The notes under the pieces: model-generated
Database searches by the model: none
The model's input: only the letters and a program-made list of their open reading frames with translations
What the model was told of the DNA's origin: nothing
Position numbers and translations under genes: made by a program
Assembly: GCF_023145695.1 (NCBI RefSeq)
Contig: NZ_JAJHVV010000005.1
Span: 186,001 to 250,000, forward strand
Reading direction: 5' to 3'
Origin: Vibrio amylolyticus
Lineage (GTDB): Bacteria; Pseudomonadota; Gammaproteobacteria; Enterobacterales; Vibrionaceae
Length of the DNA: 64,000 nt
In this document: positions 54,783 through 62,737 of the stretch, in pieces
How the letters are laid out: each line of letters starts with the position of its first letter
How positions within the stretch are numbered: position 1 is the stretch's first letter

Positions 54783-57700
54783 TTATAAGCTAATAGATTC
54801 TGGAATTGTAAAATTAAATAACTCACCCAAAGTAAAAGGGTTTCTTTGGGTTAATGGTGTAATTCGTAAACTAAGATCACGGCCAGACACGGTAATATCA
54901 CTGGTGAAACTGCCATTGTGAGTATTCGTTAATGTCGATTTCCCTAGCAATCTATAAACGGCCCATTGGCCTGATTTATTTAATACGTGTTGCTTACCTT
55001 CATCGGTTACGTCTTGGATCGTAATCGCCACATTGAAGTCACCACTCTGCGGTGGCCACTGTAGTTCTTGTATACGACTAGGACCGTGATAGTAATCAAT
55101 ACGTGCATCCGCTACCTGAACAGACGCTCGAATGGCACTAGAATCAAGATCAAGCACATTTGCGCTGAATGGGATGTAAAAGCGATTGGTACTTTTACTA
55201 ATTAAAGTGTCTTTAATAACGTTATAGTTTCGAAGTTGTACCAGAACTTCTGGTGACAGGTCTAAAATTTCGCCATCGACGCGTCTTGGTGTCCAAAGGT
55301 TCGTATCATAGAAGGGTGCGAAGTTTTCTTGAATGAAATTATCTAACAGCCCACCTGATGCAAATAGAAGTTCAAAGTCTTCAAGTGATATTTCATCCTT
55401 AGCATCCAACTGGAAAGGGTAGCGGTTTAAACCTACCTCTCTAAACTTACTGTAGATCTCGCTATACCATTGAGTTTGAATGCCTTTTGAAGACTCGGCG
55501 ATCATCACTGACCAGCTTTGGTTAACAATATCGAGCAACCAACTGCGCACTGGCTCTGGAGATTTCTGAGCAATCTGTTTTAATCGAATTATAGGGTCAG
55601 ATTCTGAACTGTTCATTCTCGCTTTGGCAGCAGTAAGAGCTGCCATTTGAGAGTCTGGTGCATCCGAAATGTCTTTCATGTAGGTTCTTAAGCGATTCAG
55701 AGCAGTAATGATTTCTTCCCACGGTGTTGGAGTATTAGACGTTTCATTTACCTGAAGATGATTCAAATGTCTAAAGGCTTGCTCCACTCGCTGCATGAAT
55801 AAGTAGTCTGGCTTAATCACTTCTTCTGCTAGCCCTGAAATCGCATCGACCGCGCCGGATGCTGCTGGTGAAATGTTGGCTAAAAGCGACCCTTTATTAG
55901 CATCAGGCGAGAAATGGGTGTTGACATAGACTTGTCTTAAAATCGTTGTCATAGGTGAAGCCGGACCAGAAATGAGATCGATAGCGTTCGTTAATTCAGC
56001 GATATTGTTGTATTGTTTTACCTTTAACTCGCCAAGTGTATTTCGCCAATAATTGATGTAGTCATCGGTATATTTTTTACGTACTTCTTCTTTAAAAGAC
56101 TCTTCTTCCGCTTTCGTTGGAATAACATGGTTAGAGAGACCTAGTACCCAGTTATCTGAAATCACTTGTGTTGATAAAAGATCAACATTAGGGCGGTAGA
56201 AGGTACTAAATCCAGTAGACGTATAAACGTTTCCTATCTCTAAACGTTTCGATTCAAAATTATCGTTAAAGATAGTATTGAAATCAAAACCAACTGCACG
56301 TTGTAGGTTAAGCGTGCCTAGGTCAATATCGTTCGCTTGTTGTAACAACTGGCTATAAACCAGGTCAACATTAGAATTAGCGAGTAACGAACGCCTTGTT
56401 GCTCTTACTAAATCCATACTAATCTCAACTGGCTCAAAAGACGTTCGAAAATATGCATCAAGATACTCAATAACAGAGTCAACAACATGCGGTTGTGAGC
56501 TCAAACTATTTAATGCTGAATAGGTTTGCTTTCGTAGGAAAGTGATTTCCCTTTTTGAAGGCTCTTTAAGCATCAAATAACCCTTCAATAATGGTAGGGT
56601 CTTATTTAGATTCTCCTGGTGCTGGGTAAGTTGAATACGATACCCGCGCTCAATAACAGGCATAAGCTCTTGGCTAATTTTCGAAATTAATGCTTGATAC
56701 GCGAGTTTAGTCGTCGGTTCTAGTTTGCTTACGTTTAGTGACGCGATCTCTGCGTCTAACGCGATATTGCCGTCAATCCATGCATTGTAAACAGGGCGAA
56801 TACGATTACTGACGTCTAGCAGTTGATTGTCGAACGAAGTCGCTATATTTGTCTGGTGATTGGCATCTTCGACACTAACTAACTGATCGATGACTTTTAG
56901 GTTACTATCTAACGCAGTGACCAATAAATCCCCCCCCCCAAGTAAAATGCTGACTGAAAACGCCATTGCCAAGCGGCTGCGCCTTTGGATAAGCTTTAAA
57001 TAGGTTTTGTTCTCCCCTGCAAAATCAGCTTCTGGCAGTATTTGAGACTCCATCAGAAAACGCGTGAAATAGGGCGTTTCTGTGAGGTGTGTATGCTCAG
57101 ATGCAATGATAGGCAAATTGAAGTAGTTACTACAGCTCTTCGCTAATAAGTTGTACTTGCGACCGCCTTGCAGATTCGATGTAAAGAAGACCTCTCGGAG
57201 ATCTAAAGAGTAGAGTCCTTGATTGGCTTCGTTCAGGCGGGAAATTAGCGCACATACTTCGTTTTGACACAGTTCAAACTGTTTTGGGAAAGACAATATA
57301 GCTTGCTTTTCATTAACATGGTTTGAATGAGAGGAAGCGTCGAGCGCGTTAGACTCCATCACTTTTACAAGATTCTGATAACTATCGGTACAATAATTGG
57401 CTACTGCCCCTTTAGCGTCTTTTAAAGGGATAGATAAAAATTCCAGATTCGATTTAAGCGGACTAAATTGCACATATTCCCGAAAGCCTTCAAGTTTATC
57501 GAGTTTCGTCATCATTAAATAGACTGGTAACGCGGCGGCTGTCTTTTGACCAATAGAAATAAGCCTATCAACGAGAGCATTGACGGTATAATCAACCTGT
57601 TCTTTTTCATGGATAATAAGAAACTCAAAATCGACGAAAAGAAGGCAACCTGAAAATGGTCTTCTAGGCCGATGGCGAATGATTTCGTTAATGAAACTTT

Positions 57701-58181
57701 CCCATAAGCTTGAGTCTGCACTTGAAACTTCTTGGAAAACAAGTCGATGATCTGGCTTAATGTAAATAGCAGAGTCGGACTCGTACCATTCAAAAAAATC
57801 ATTTTTAATGGTGTTACTTTTATCCCTAGGTTTAATCGCATTGGAATGCGTCAGAAACTGAGATTTTCCAGCCGATTTATTACCGATCAAAAGGTAAATA
57901 GGGCGATTGCCTGCTTCATACAAAAGCGGTCGAATGACCGTCGATAGCGCTTCACTCTCAGTTTCGATATGCTGAAGTTTTGAATACTTTCTTTTCTTAT
58001 ACCAAAGAGAAGCCAAAAACAATAAATAGGCGAAGGAGACCAGAGCCATACCAATCCAAAGATATAACTTACTCCCTTCTTTAAACCAGAAGAATTGAAT
58101 TGAGAAAAGTATTGATATCGTAATTACTGCAAATAAGGTTGATAGAAATATAGGATTTCTAAAAAATTTTGTATTAAACAT
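54783..58181 (-). CDS. tssM: T6SS membrane complex protein TssM (IcmF/VasK)
   Basis: TssM is the central inner-membrane component that spans the periplasm and contacts TssJ. The 1132-residue protein has two N-terminal membrane helices (about 10-30 and 38-60), a cytoplasmic NTPase-like domain with Walker A IGNKSAGKS (Lys106), a third helix near 400-425, and a long periplasmic part. The C-terminal end (QWPPQSGDFNVAITIQDVTDEGKQ, GQWAVYRLLGKS, TLGELFNFTIPESISL) is typical of VasK. Within the third helix lies a run of ten G residues on the coding strand, which encodes Gly415-Gly417 and the first base of Asp418. Charged Asp in that helix is odd. The gene is 17 bases after vasL. Confidence 0.94.
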   Translation of the reverse strand: MFNTKFFRNPIFLSTLFAVITISILFSIQFFWFKEGSKLYLWIGMALVSFAYLLFLASLWYKKRKYSKLQHIETESEALSTVIRPLLYEAGNRPIYLLIGNKSAGKSQFLTHSNAIKPRDKSNTIKNDFFEWYESDSAIYIKPDHRLVFQEVSSADSSLWESFINEIIRHRPRRPFSGCLLFVDFEFLIIHEKEQVDYTVNALVDRLISIGQKTAAALPVYLMMTKLDKLEGFREYVQFSPLKSNLEFLSIPLKDAKGAVANYCTDSYQNLVKVMESNALDASSHSNHVNEKQAILSFPKQFELCQNEVCALISRLNEANQGLYSLDLREVFFTSNLQGGRKYNLLAKSCSNYFNLPIIASEHTHLTETPYFTRFLMESQILPEADFAGENKTYLKLIQRRSRLAMAFSVSILLGGGDLLVTALDSNLKVIDQLVSVEDANHQTNIATSFDNQLLDVSNRIRPVYNAWIDGNIALDAEIASLNVSKLEPTTKLAYQALISKISQELMPVIERGYRIQLTQHQENLNKTLPLLKGYLMLKEPSKREITFLRKQTYSALNSLSSQPHVVDSVIEYLDAYFRTSFEPVEISMDLVRATRRSLLANSNVDLVYSQLLQQANDIDLGTLNLQRAVGFDFNTIFNDNFESKRLEIGNVYTSTGFSTFYRPNVDLLSTQVISDNWVLGLSNHVIPTKAEEESFKEEVRKKYTDDYINYWRNTLGELKVKQYNNIAELTNAIDLISGPASPMTTILRQVYVNTHFSPDANKGSLLANISPAASGAVDAISGLAEEVIKPDYLFMQRVEQAFRHLNHLQVNETSNTPTPWEEIITALNRLRTYMKDISDAPDSQMAALTAAKARMNSSESDPIIRLKQIAQKSPEPVRSWLLDIVNQSWSVMIAESSKGIQTQWYSEIYSKFREVGLNRYPFQLDAKDEISLEDFELLFASGGLLDNFIQENFAPFYDTNLWTPRRVDGEILDLSPEVLVQLRNYNVIKDTLISKSTNRFYIPFSANVLDLDSSAIRASVQVADARIDYYHGPSRIQELQWPPQSGDFNVAITIQDVTDEGKQHVLNKSGQWAVYRLLGKSTLTNTHNGSFTSDITVSGRDLSLRITPLTQRNPFTLGELFNFTIPESISL
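56930..56939 (-). repeat. Ten-G homopolymer within the tssM coding frame
   Basis: Ten C residues on the + strand (G on the coding strand) form the longest G/C homopolymer noticed in the window. It is in frame for ten, seven or thirteen G residues and would give a frameshift at other lengths. Slipped-strand change at such tracts is a known mechanism of phase variation. Confidence 0.9.
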
Positions 58182-58198
58182 AAGCCTGTAATAACTCG

Positions 58199-59524
58199 TT
58201 ATTGTATTGTGGAAGCTTGCGCATCCATGTCATTCTGAATTTGTGTGATTTTGTACAAATAGATGTTTATTAAATCTCGGGATCTTTGTAGCTCGTTAAG
58301 ATCGCTTACTTTTTCTGCGTAATCTATTCTGCCTAGTAAAGGGAACAACGAGTTACTGTATCGATATGCTTCCTCTGCATCTGAACTGTTGTCGTTATTA
58401 TTTACGTTAGCGAATACCGTACGAGCTTGAGAAAAGCGTCTGTTCAGGTTTTGATAGTCAGTCTCGAGTTGATGTTGTTGTTTAGTAAACTTTTGACTCA
58501 GTAAATTAACGGACGATGAATCGGGGTATAAGTGCTCGAGATTACTTGCGACGTCAGCAAGCTTATCTGACTTTAGTATTAGGTCTGTTCGCTCATTCCA
58601 AACTAATAAAGCCTGATCAAATCGGCTGATAAGCGGGTGTTTTGCTATTTTTCTACTTTTTAGTGGGGCGTTTTTTAGCTCTGATGATATCTCGGCCAAC
58701 TGACTGATGGTAGCGCCATGAATACGTTGTTCTAGTTTGATCGTTTCAAAATGGTCAATACTGATGTAGATAATAGCAAGACAACAGAAGACACATCCTG
58801 CAATCATGCTTTTCCAAAGGGTTGGATTAATGCCAACGTTAGCCTTACTTTTCGGTTCGCTTTTGGACTTTGTAATTTTAGGTGGCATGACTTCTACGTT
58901 AATAGAGGGGGGTAAGACTTGTTGTTCGGGGTTGATTTGTGGCTTCAACGTCTCTTTAATTAGGCTTTCTTTTCGAGCTGTTTCTTCTCTTATCTGTTCT
59001 ATCCAAATACCGAAAACTCGACGAATAGAACCTAAAGCCGGCGCTTTGGATCCGTAATGAAGCCTCATTTCTTCTTCTATACGAAGGCAAATCTGGTGAC
59101 CCGCTTCAATGAGTGGGAGATCACCTTCGCCAACGGTAAACTTTTTAATTCGTTTTTCTGAATGTTCGACCATCCATTCAATTGCGTTGGTACGCGCATT
59201 TTTCCGAGAATGCTCAGGGTAGGCGTTAAACCAATAAACAACACAGAGATCTAAAATGGAATTGAGCCCTTCAACAAACCCTTTTAACCCTTCGTTGTGC
59301 GCTGCCGCCACGGTGTAATAGCAACTGCATCTGAAGTCTTTACTTTGTCCGATGAGAATTGACTTAGATAGTTGTTGCACTTTTTTCCAGGAAACACGCC
59401 CTGTAACCTTGCTGATATTATTAATTTGACGCTTTATTTCTTCAAATTCATCTAAGCTATTTGGCGAAGTACCACATGGTTTTTGTTCGTCTACCGGTCG
59501 CCTTGTAAAATCTGAAAAATACAT
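58199..59524 (-). CDS. vasL: VasL-like ImpA-domain membrane protein (TssA-related)
   Basis: A TssA-like protein with a membrane anchor; the V. cholerae homologue VasL is encoded next to vasK. The N-terminal ImpA-type region is recognisable: SWKKVQQLSKSILIGQSKDFRCSCYYTVAAAHNEGLKGFVEGLNSILDLCVVYWFNAYPEHSRKNARTNAIEWM-type sequence, with N-A-x-E-W motif. One membrane helix lies near 250-270 (SMIAGCVFCCLAIIYIS), followed by a coiled-coil-rich periplasmic part. I place the start at ATG 59524; GTG 59539 in frame would add five residues. It is the first gene of the vasL-tssM-lrp unit, which is divergent from the OMP-fha-tssJ-tssK unit. Confidence 0.85.
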   Translation of the reverse strand: MYFSDFTRRPVDEQKPCGTSPNSLDEFEEIKRQINNISKVTGRVSWKKVQQLSKSILIGQSKDFRCSCYYTVAAAHNEGLKGFVEGLNSILDLCVVYWFNAYPEHSRKNARTNAIEWMVEHSEKRIKKFTVGEGDLPLIEAGHQICLRIEEEMRLHYGSKAPALGSIRRVFGIWIEQIREETARKESLIKETLKPQINPEQQVLPPSINVEVMPPKITKSKSEPKSKANVGINPTLWKSMIAGCVFCCLAIIYISIDHFETIKLEQRIHGATISQLAEISSELKNAPLKSRKIAKHPLISRFDQALLVWNERTDLILKSDKLADVASNLEHLYPDSSSVNLLSQKFTKQQHQLETDYQNLNRRFSQARTVFANVNNNDNSSDAEEAYRYSNSLFPLLGRIDYAEKVSDLNELQRSRDLINIYLYKITQIQNDMDAQASTIQ

Positions 59525-59539
59525 GAATGTCAGTTCCAC

Positions 59540-60139
59540 TAATTATTAATAATATCATTAATCGATGGTTTTATAGGATCGATATAAATAAGAGATAGGA
59601 TAGCTATGTTTTGGATTCTATAATTAATCGTCAGCAAAGAAATAGCATATGCACGTTTTTACCTTATTAATTGACTTTTTGGGGTGGAAGTCAAAATTTC
59701 ACACTAATTAACGACATATTAGTTAAGATATAACTTTATAGTTCTATCAGTAAGAACTGAAATTTACTCGTTTTAGCCATGGTAGTACTTATTGTAATCA
59801 TATGAATGGCCGCTTAAGTATTTGTATTTTATATGTGAAGTGGTGTTTTATTTAGATGTTGATTGGGTGTGTCGTAATTATTCTCTTGGTGAATAATATG
59901 AACTTGAAGGAGTCCTACACTTTTAATGTTAATGAAACGTTTTATTACATGGTTAATGAGAATAAATATTAAGACTTAATTAATGTAATAACGCATAAAA
60001 ACTATATTGATGGTTAATGTGAGCTTGTGTGTAGGCATAATGCATTATTTAACCAAAGTTATTATTTGGATGTTGTAAATGGATAATAGTTCGGTATCTT
60101 CCTAACGTTGAAAAGGATTCATTTCACCGAGGAAGTATT
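59540..60139. other. Divergent vasL / OMP intergenic region
   Basis: This 600-base AT-rich region should hold promoters for both divergent T6SS units. I saw no sigma-54 site with correct spacing; TGG...GC pairs near 60010 are one base short. CATAAT near 60040 might be a -10 for the + strand unit. No gene or clear terminator was found. Confidence 0.4.
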
Positions 60140-60742
60140 ATGTCCAAGTTTGGTTATATAAATATAGCTATGCTTATTTGCCTATTATCTGCACCCGTTC
60201 ACTCGAAAGGACTTCGATATGGTGGTTCTGTAGGAATGCTTAGCATTGATAGTGTCGATTATGCTGAAGGTTCAAGTGGTGAGGAGGACATCTTACGCTA
60301 TGGGTTTGTTCATACTAGACCCATTGATAAGAACAATAATCGCTGGCGATGGTGGTTTGGATTTAATTATCTAGACGACACAGTAGAAGCGCCCGCTAAT
60401 GGAGTTTATGAAGAGGTGACCAATTACGAGTTTCGATTAGTCCCTCAATACGCCCTTACAGAATGGTCAATCTTCACTCCCTATGTTGGCGCCGGACTTT
60501 CTGCAGGTTATACACAATACAGTAATCGTTGGGAAGTTGACGATGAAGGGTATAAATATGGTTTACAGCTGGACGATATCAGCCAATTCGAAGTCGGCCT
60601 TGTCGCCACTGCTGGTAGTGTCATAAAAATCGGCAGTAATCCCAACGCTCATTTACAGATAATCCCACAAATATCCTACATCTTACCCGTCTACAACGAT
60701 GGATTAGGTGGGGTTGAACTCTCTATCTCATTGCTATTTTAA
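60140..60742 (+). CDS. Outer-membrane beta-barrel protein of the T6SS locus
   Basis: The 200-residue protein has a Sec signal peptide (IAMLICLLSAPVHSKG, cleavage near residue 22-23) and then alternating strands with aromatic girdles: RWRWWFGFNYLDD, NYEFRLVPQYAL, FTPYVGAGLSAGY, QFEVGLVATAGSV, HLQIIPQISYILPVY, and a terminal VELSISLLF ending in Phe. This fits an eight-stranded barrel of the OmpX/Opa type. A GAGGAAG site lies before the ATG. It is nine bases ahead of the FHA gene and so belongs to the T6SS operon. Barrels of this kind are not core T6SS parts; role unknown. Confidence 0.8.
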   Translation: MSKFGYINIAMLICLLSAPVHSKGLRYGGSVGMLSIDSVDYAEGSSGEEDILRYGFVHTRPIDKNNNRWRWWFGFNYLDDTVEAPANGVYEEVTNYEFRLVPQYALTEWSIFTPYVGAGLSAGYTQYSNRWEVDDEGYKYGLQLDDISQFEVGLVATAGSVIKIGSNPNAHLQIIPQISYILPVYNDGLGGVELSISLLF

Positions 60743-60751
60743 AGGCTAAAT

Positions 60752-62233
60752 ATGAAAAGCAATCAGTTGGTTTTGCTCATAACCAAGTGTCCTGAAGAAT
60801 ATACGGGGTCAAAACATATTGAGATGCCAGAAACCGGAGGTTCTATTGGCAGGAACCTTGGTTGTACCGTCCCCCTTGCTGACCTGAATCGGTTCATTTC
60901 TGGGACACATTGTCTCATAAGCGTTTACGGTGATAGCTTTTATATCAGTGATGTTAGTACTAACGGAACATTGGTTAATGGTGAAAAGACACTAAAGAAT
61001 CAACCTGTATCACTATTTGATGGCGATACGATCACTTTAGGTCAGTATGAAATTTCAGCCACATTTGAACAAACAGAAGTGCAGTCAGATATTGCCATCG
61101 ATATTGCTCCAGAACGAAGTTCCAATGACCCTTTATCAAATCTTAGTGATATCGCTCAAGAGAAAGCAACCGCTGTTGGCGCTCTTGAGGACCTTTTTCT
61201 GGAAACTAAAAAAGATCAGGTTGATAGCAGCGATCCTGTAACGCATTTGAACTTTAGTATGCAGAATAATGACGACGCTTTAATTAGGGATGAGCAAAAG
61301 GAATCTCGTGTTACGTCCGTTGAAAGTAGAAGACAAGTTGTTGATGACAGCCTCAGTATCCAATCTGGTATCGACTTACCGAATATGATCCCAGAGAACT
61401 GGCTAGCGTCAGATAATGAAAAACAGGATTCATCACCTTCGGCCCCAAAAGATCGGAATGATTCCAACATAGTAAATAAACAGATTATTGAAAAACAAAC
61501 CATTGAGAGTGAGGTGGTTACTCAGCCACCGGTTGCTAATAATCGTCCACAAGTAATAACCGATAAGAACGTTACTGAGCAGAAACTAGAGCATTGGGAA
61601 GAGGTGACACGTTCTTTTGAGACGAACCACAAAGCTCAACCGGTCACGAAAGAGCTGACTAACCAAGGTTCAAATAACTCAATAGCATCAGCTCCGAAAT
61701 ACTCTAGTGATGGAGCTATTGCATGTGGCAAGAGCCATGCATTTTTGCAAGGCTTAGGGGTTAATTCAAACAACATTGGGTCAGTGGACGAAACACTATT
61801 TAAGCAGATGGGCCAGTGCCTTCGATTATGTATTAATAAACTTCAAAATGATCTACACGAAGTTGAAAGCCTTAAAGAAGATTCACAAGAAACAGCACAA
61901 AACACAGATTTCGCAGAACTGATGTTTGCATTGAACAGTGAAGATCTACTCTCACCAAATGAACTCGTTGAACAAATGTTAGATGAATTGGATGAGCATA
62001 AAGCTCATTTAGACCATGCACTTAACGATGTGTTTAAAAATCAGGTTCAAAGTCAAAATCCACAAAATTTCGCTTTAGAAATGGAGAAAAATTCCCGTTT
62101 TATAACGAAAGGAAAACTGTGGAGTGCATATAACGAGCAATACCTCAGTAATAGTCGTGAGATTCATAAAGATTCGGTCAAAGATAAAATTAAACATAGT
62201 TATAACGAATTATTAAAGGGTGAGCATGCGTAA
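60752..62233 (+). CDS. fha: T6SS FHA-domain protein Fha (TagH, VasC-like)
   Basis: A phosphothreonine-binding scaffold that takes the kinase signal to the T6SS. The FHA domain is in the first 110 residues, with GGSIGRNLGCTVPLADLNRFISGTHCLI and VSTNGTLVNGEKTL, containing the conserved Arg, Ser-Gly-x-His and Asn. A long disordered, acidic, Gln/Ser-rich middle follows (about 115-310). The conserved C-terminal helical region (ALNSEDLLSPNELVEQMLDELDEHKAHLDHAL-type) ends the 493 residues. It overlaps tssJ by a few bases. The pairing with the PpkA-like kinase implies threonine-phosphorylation control. Confidence 0.88.
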   Translation: MKSNQLVLLITKCPEEYTGSKHIEMPETGGSIGRNLGCTVPLADLNRFISGTHCLISVYGDSFYISDVSTNGTLVNGEKTLKNQPVSLFDGDTITLGQYEISATFEQTEVQSDIAIDIAPERSSNDPLSNLSDIAQEKATAVGALEDLFLETKKDQVDSSDPVTHLNFSMQNNDDALIRDEQKESRVTSVESRRQVVDDSLSIQSGIDLPNMIPENWLASDNEKQDSSPSAPKDRNDSNIVNKQIIEKQTIESEVVTQPPVANNRPQVITDKNVTEQKLEHWEEVTRSFETNHKAQPVTKELTNQGSNNSIASAPKYSSDGAIACGKSHAFLQGLGVNSNNIGSVDETLFKQMGQCLRLCINKLQNDLHEVESLKEDSQETAQNTDFAELMFALNSEDLLSPNELVEQMLDELDEHKAHLDHALNDVFKNQVQSQNPQNFALEMEKNSRFITKGKLWSAYNEQYLSNSREIHKDSVKDKIKHSYNELLKGEHA

Positions 62234-62726
62234 TGTACTTATTCTAGTGGCAGCTTTAAGTCTAAGTGGTTGTGCCATGTGGGACCAATTTAAAGAGTCT
62301 ACCGGCCTAACGCCTCAAACGTCATCGATTGAGTTAGTCATTGAAGCGTCTTCGAATCTTAATGTAAGAGAAGGAGGGCAATCCTCGCCTGTGATCCTTC
62401 GCGTACATGAGCTTAGTTCCCCAGTCTTATTTCGTAACTTAGACTTTTTCGCATTATTCGAAAATGATAAAGACTCATTAGGCGATGAATATTTAAAGCG
62501 CTATGAATTTCAACTTCAGCCTGGCGATGAAGTTCATCAATATATTGAGTTAGACCCAGCGACGAGAGCATTAGGTTTTTCGGTGGCATTTCGAGATATT
62601 AATGGCTCTTCGTGGAGAAAAGTTGAAGTGATTGAGGAGAAAAGTGAGTACTTCTTAAGGCTGACGCTAGAAGGTAGTGAGCTTAGCACCAACAATACAC
62701 GTGGCATTGAACAAACGTATTTTTAA
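62226..62726 (+). CDS. tssJ: T6SS outer-membrane lipoprotein TssJ (VasD)
   Basis: TssJ anchors the TssM/TssL membrane complex to the outer membrane. The protein has a lipoprotein signal with lipobox LSGC (Cys16 from the ATG at 62226) and the family's transthyretin-like body: SIELVIEASSNLNVREGGQSSPVILRVHEL, then FFALFENDKDSLGDEYL and PATRALGFSVAFRDINGSSWRKV. I prefer ATG 62226, since AAAGGG lies about six bases upstream; GTG 62220 adds two residues. It overlaps the end of fha, which suggests coupling, and is 11 bases before tssK. Confidence 0.93.
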   Translation: MRNVLILVAALSLSGCAMWDQFKESTGLTPQTSSIELVIEASSNLNVREGGQSSPVILRVHELSSPVLFRNLDFFALFENDKDSLGDEYLKRYEFQLQPGDEVHQYIELDPATRALGFSVAFRDINGSSWRKVEVIEEKSEYFLRLTLEGSELSTNNTRGIEQTYF

Positions 62727-62737
62727 GGGATAGCAGT

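Noticed and set aside
54746..54826. Longer start for the Lrp-family regulator
   Set aside because: The extra 27 residues are not Lrp-like, overlap the end of tssM, and the internal ATG at 54745 has a better ribosome binding site.
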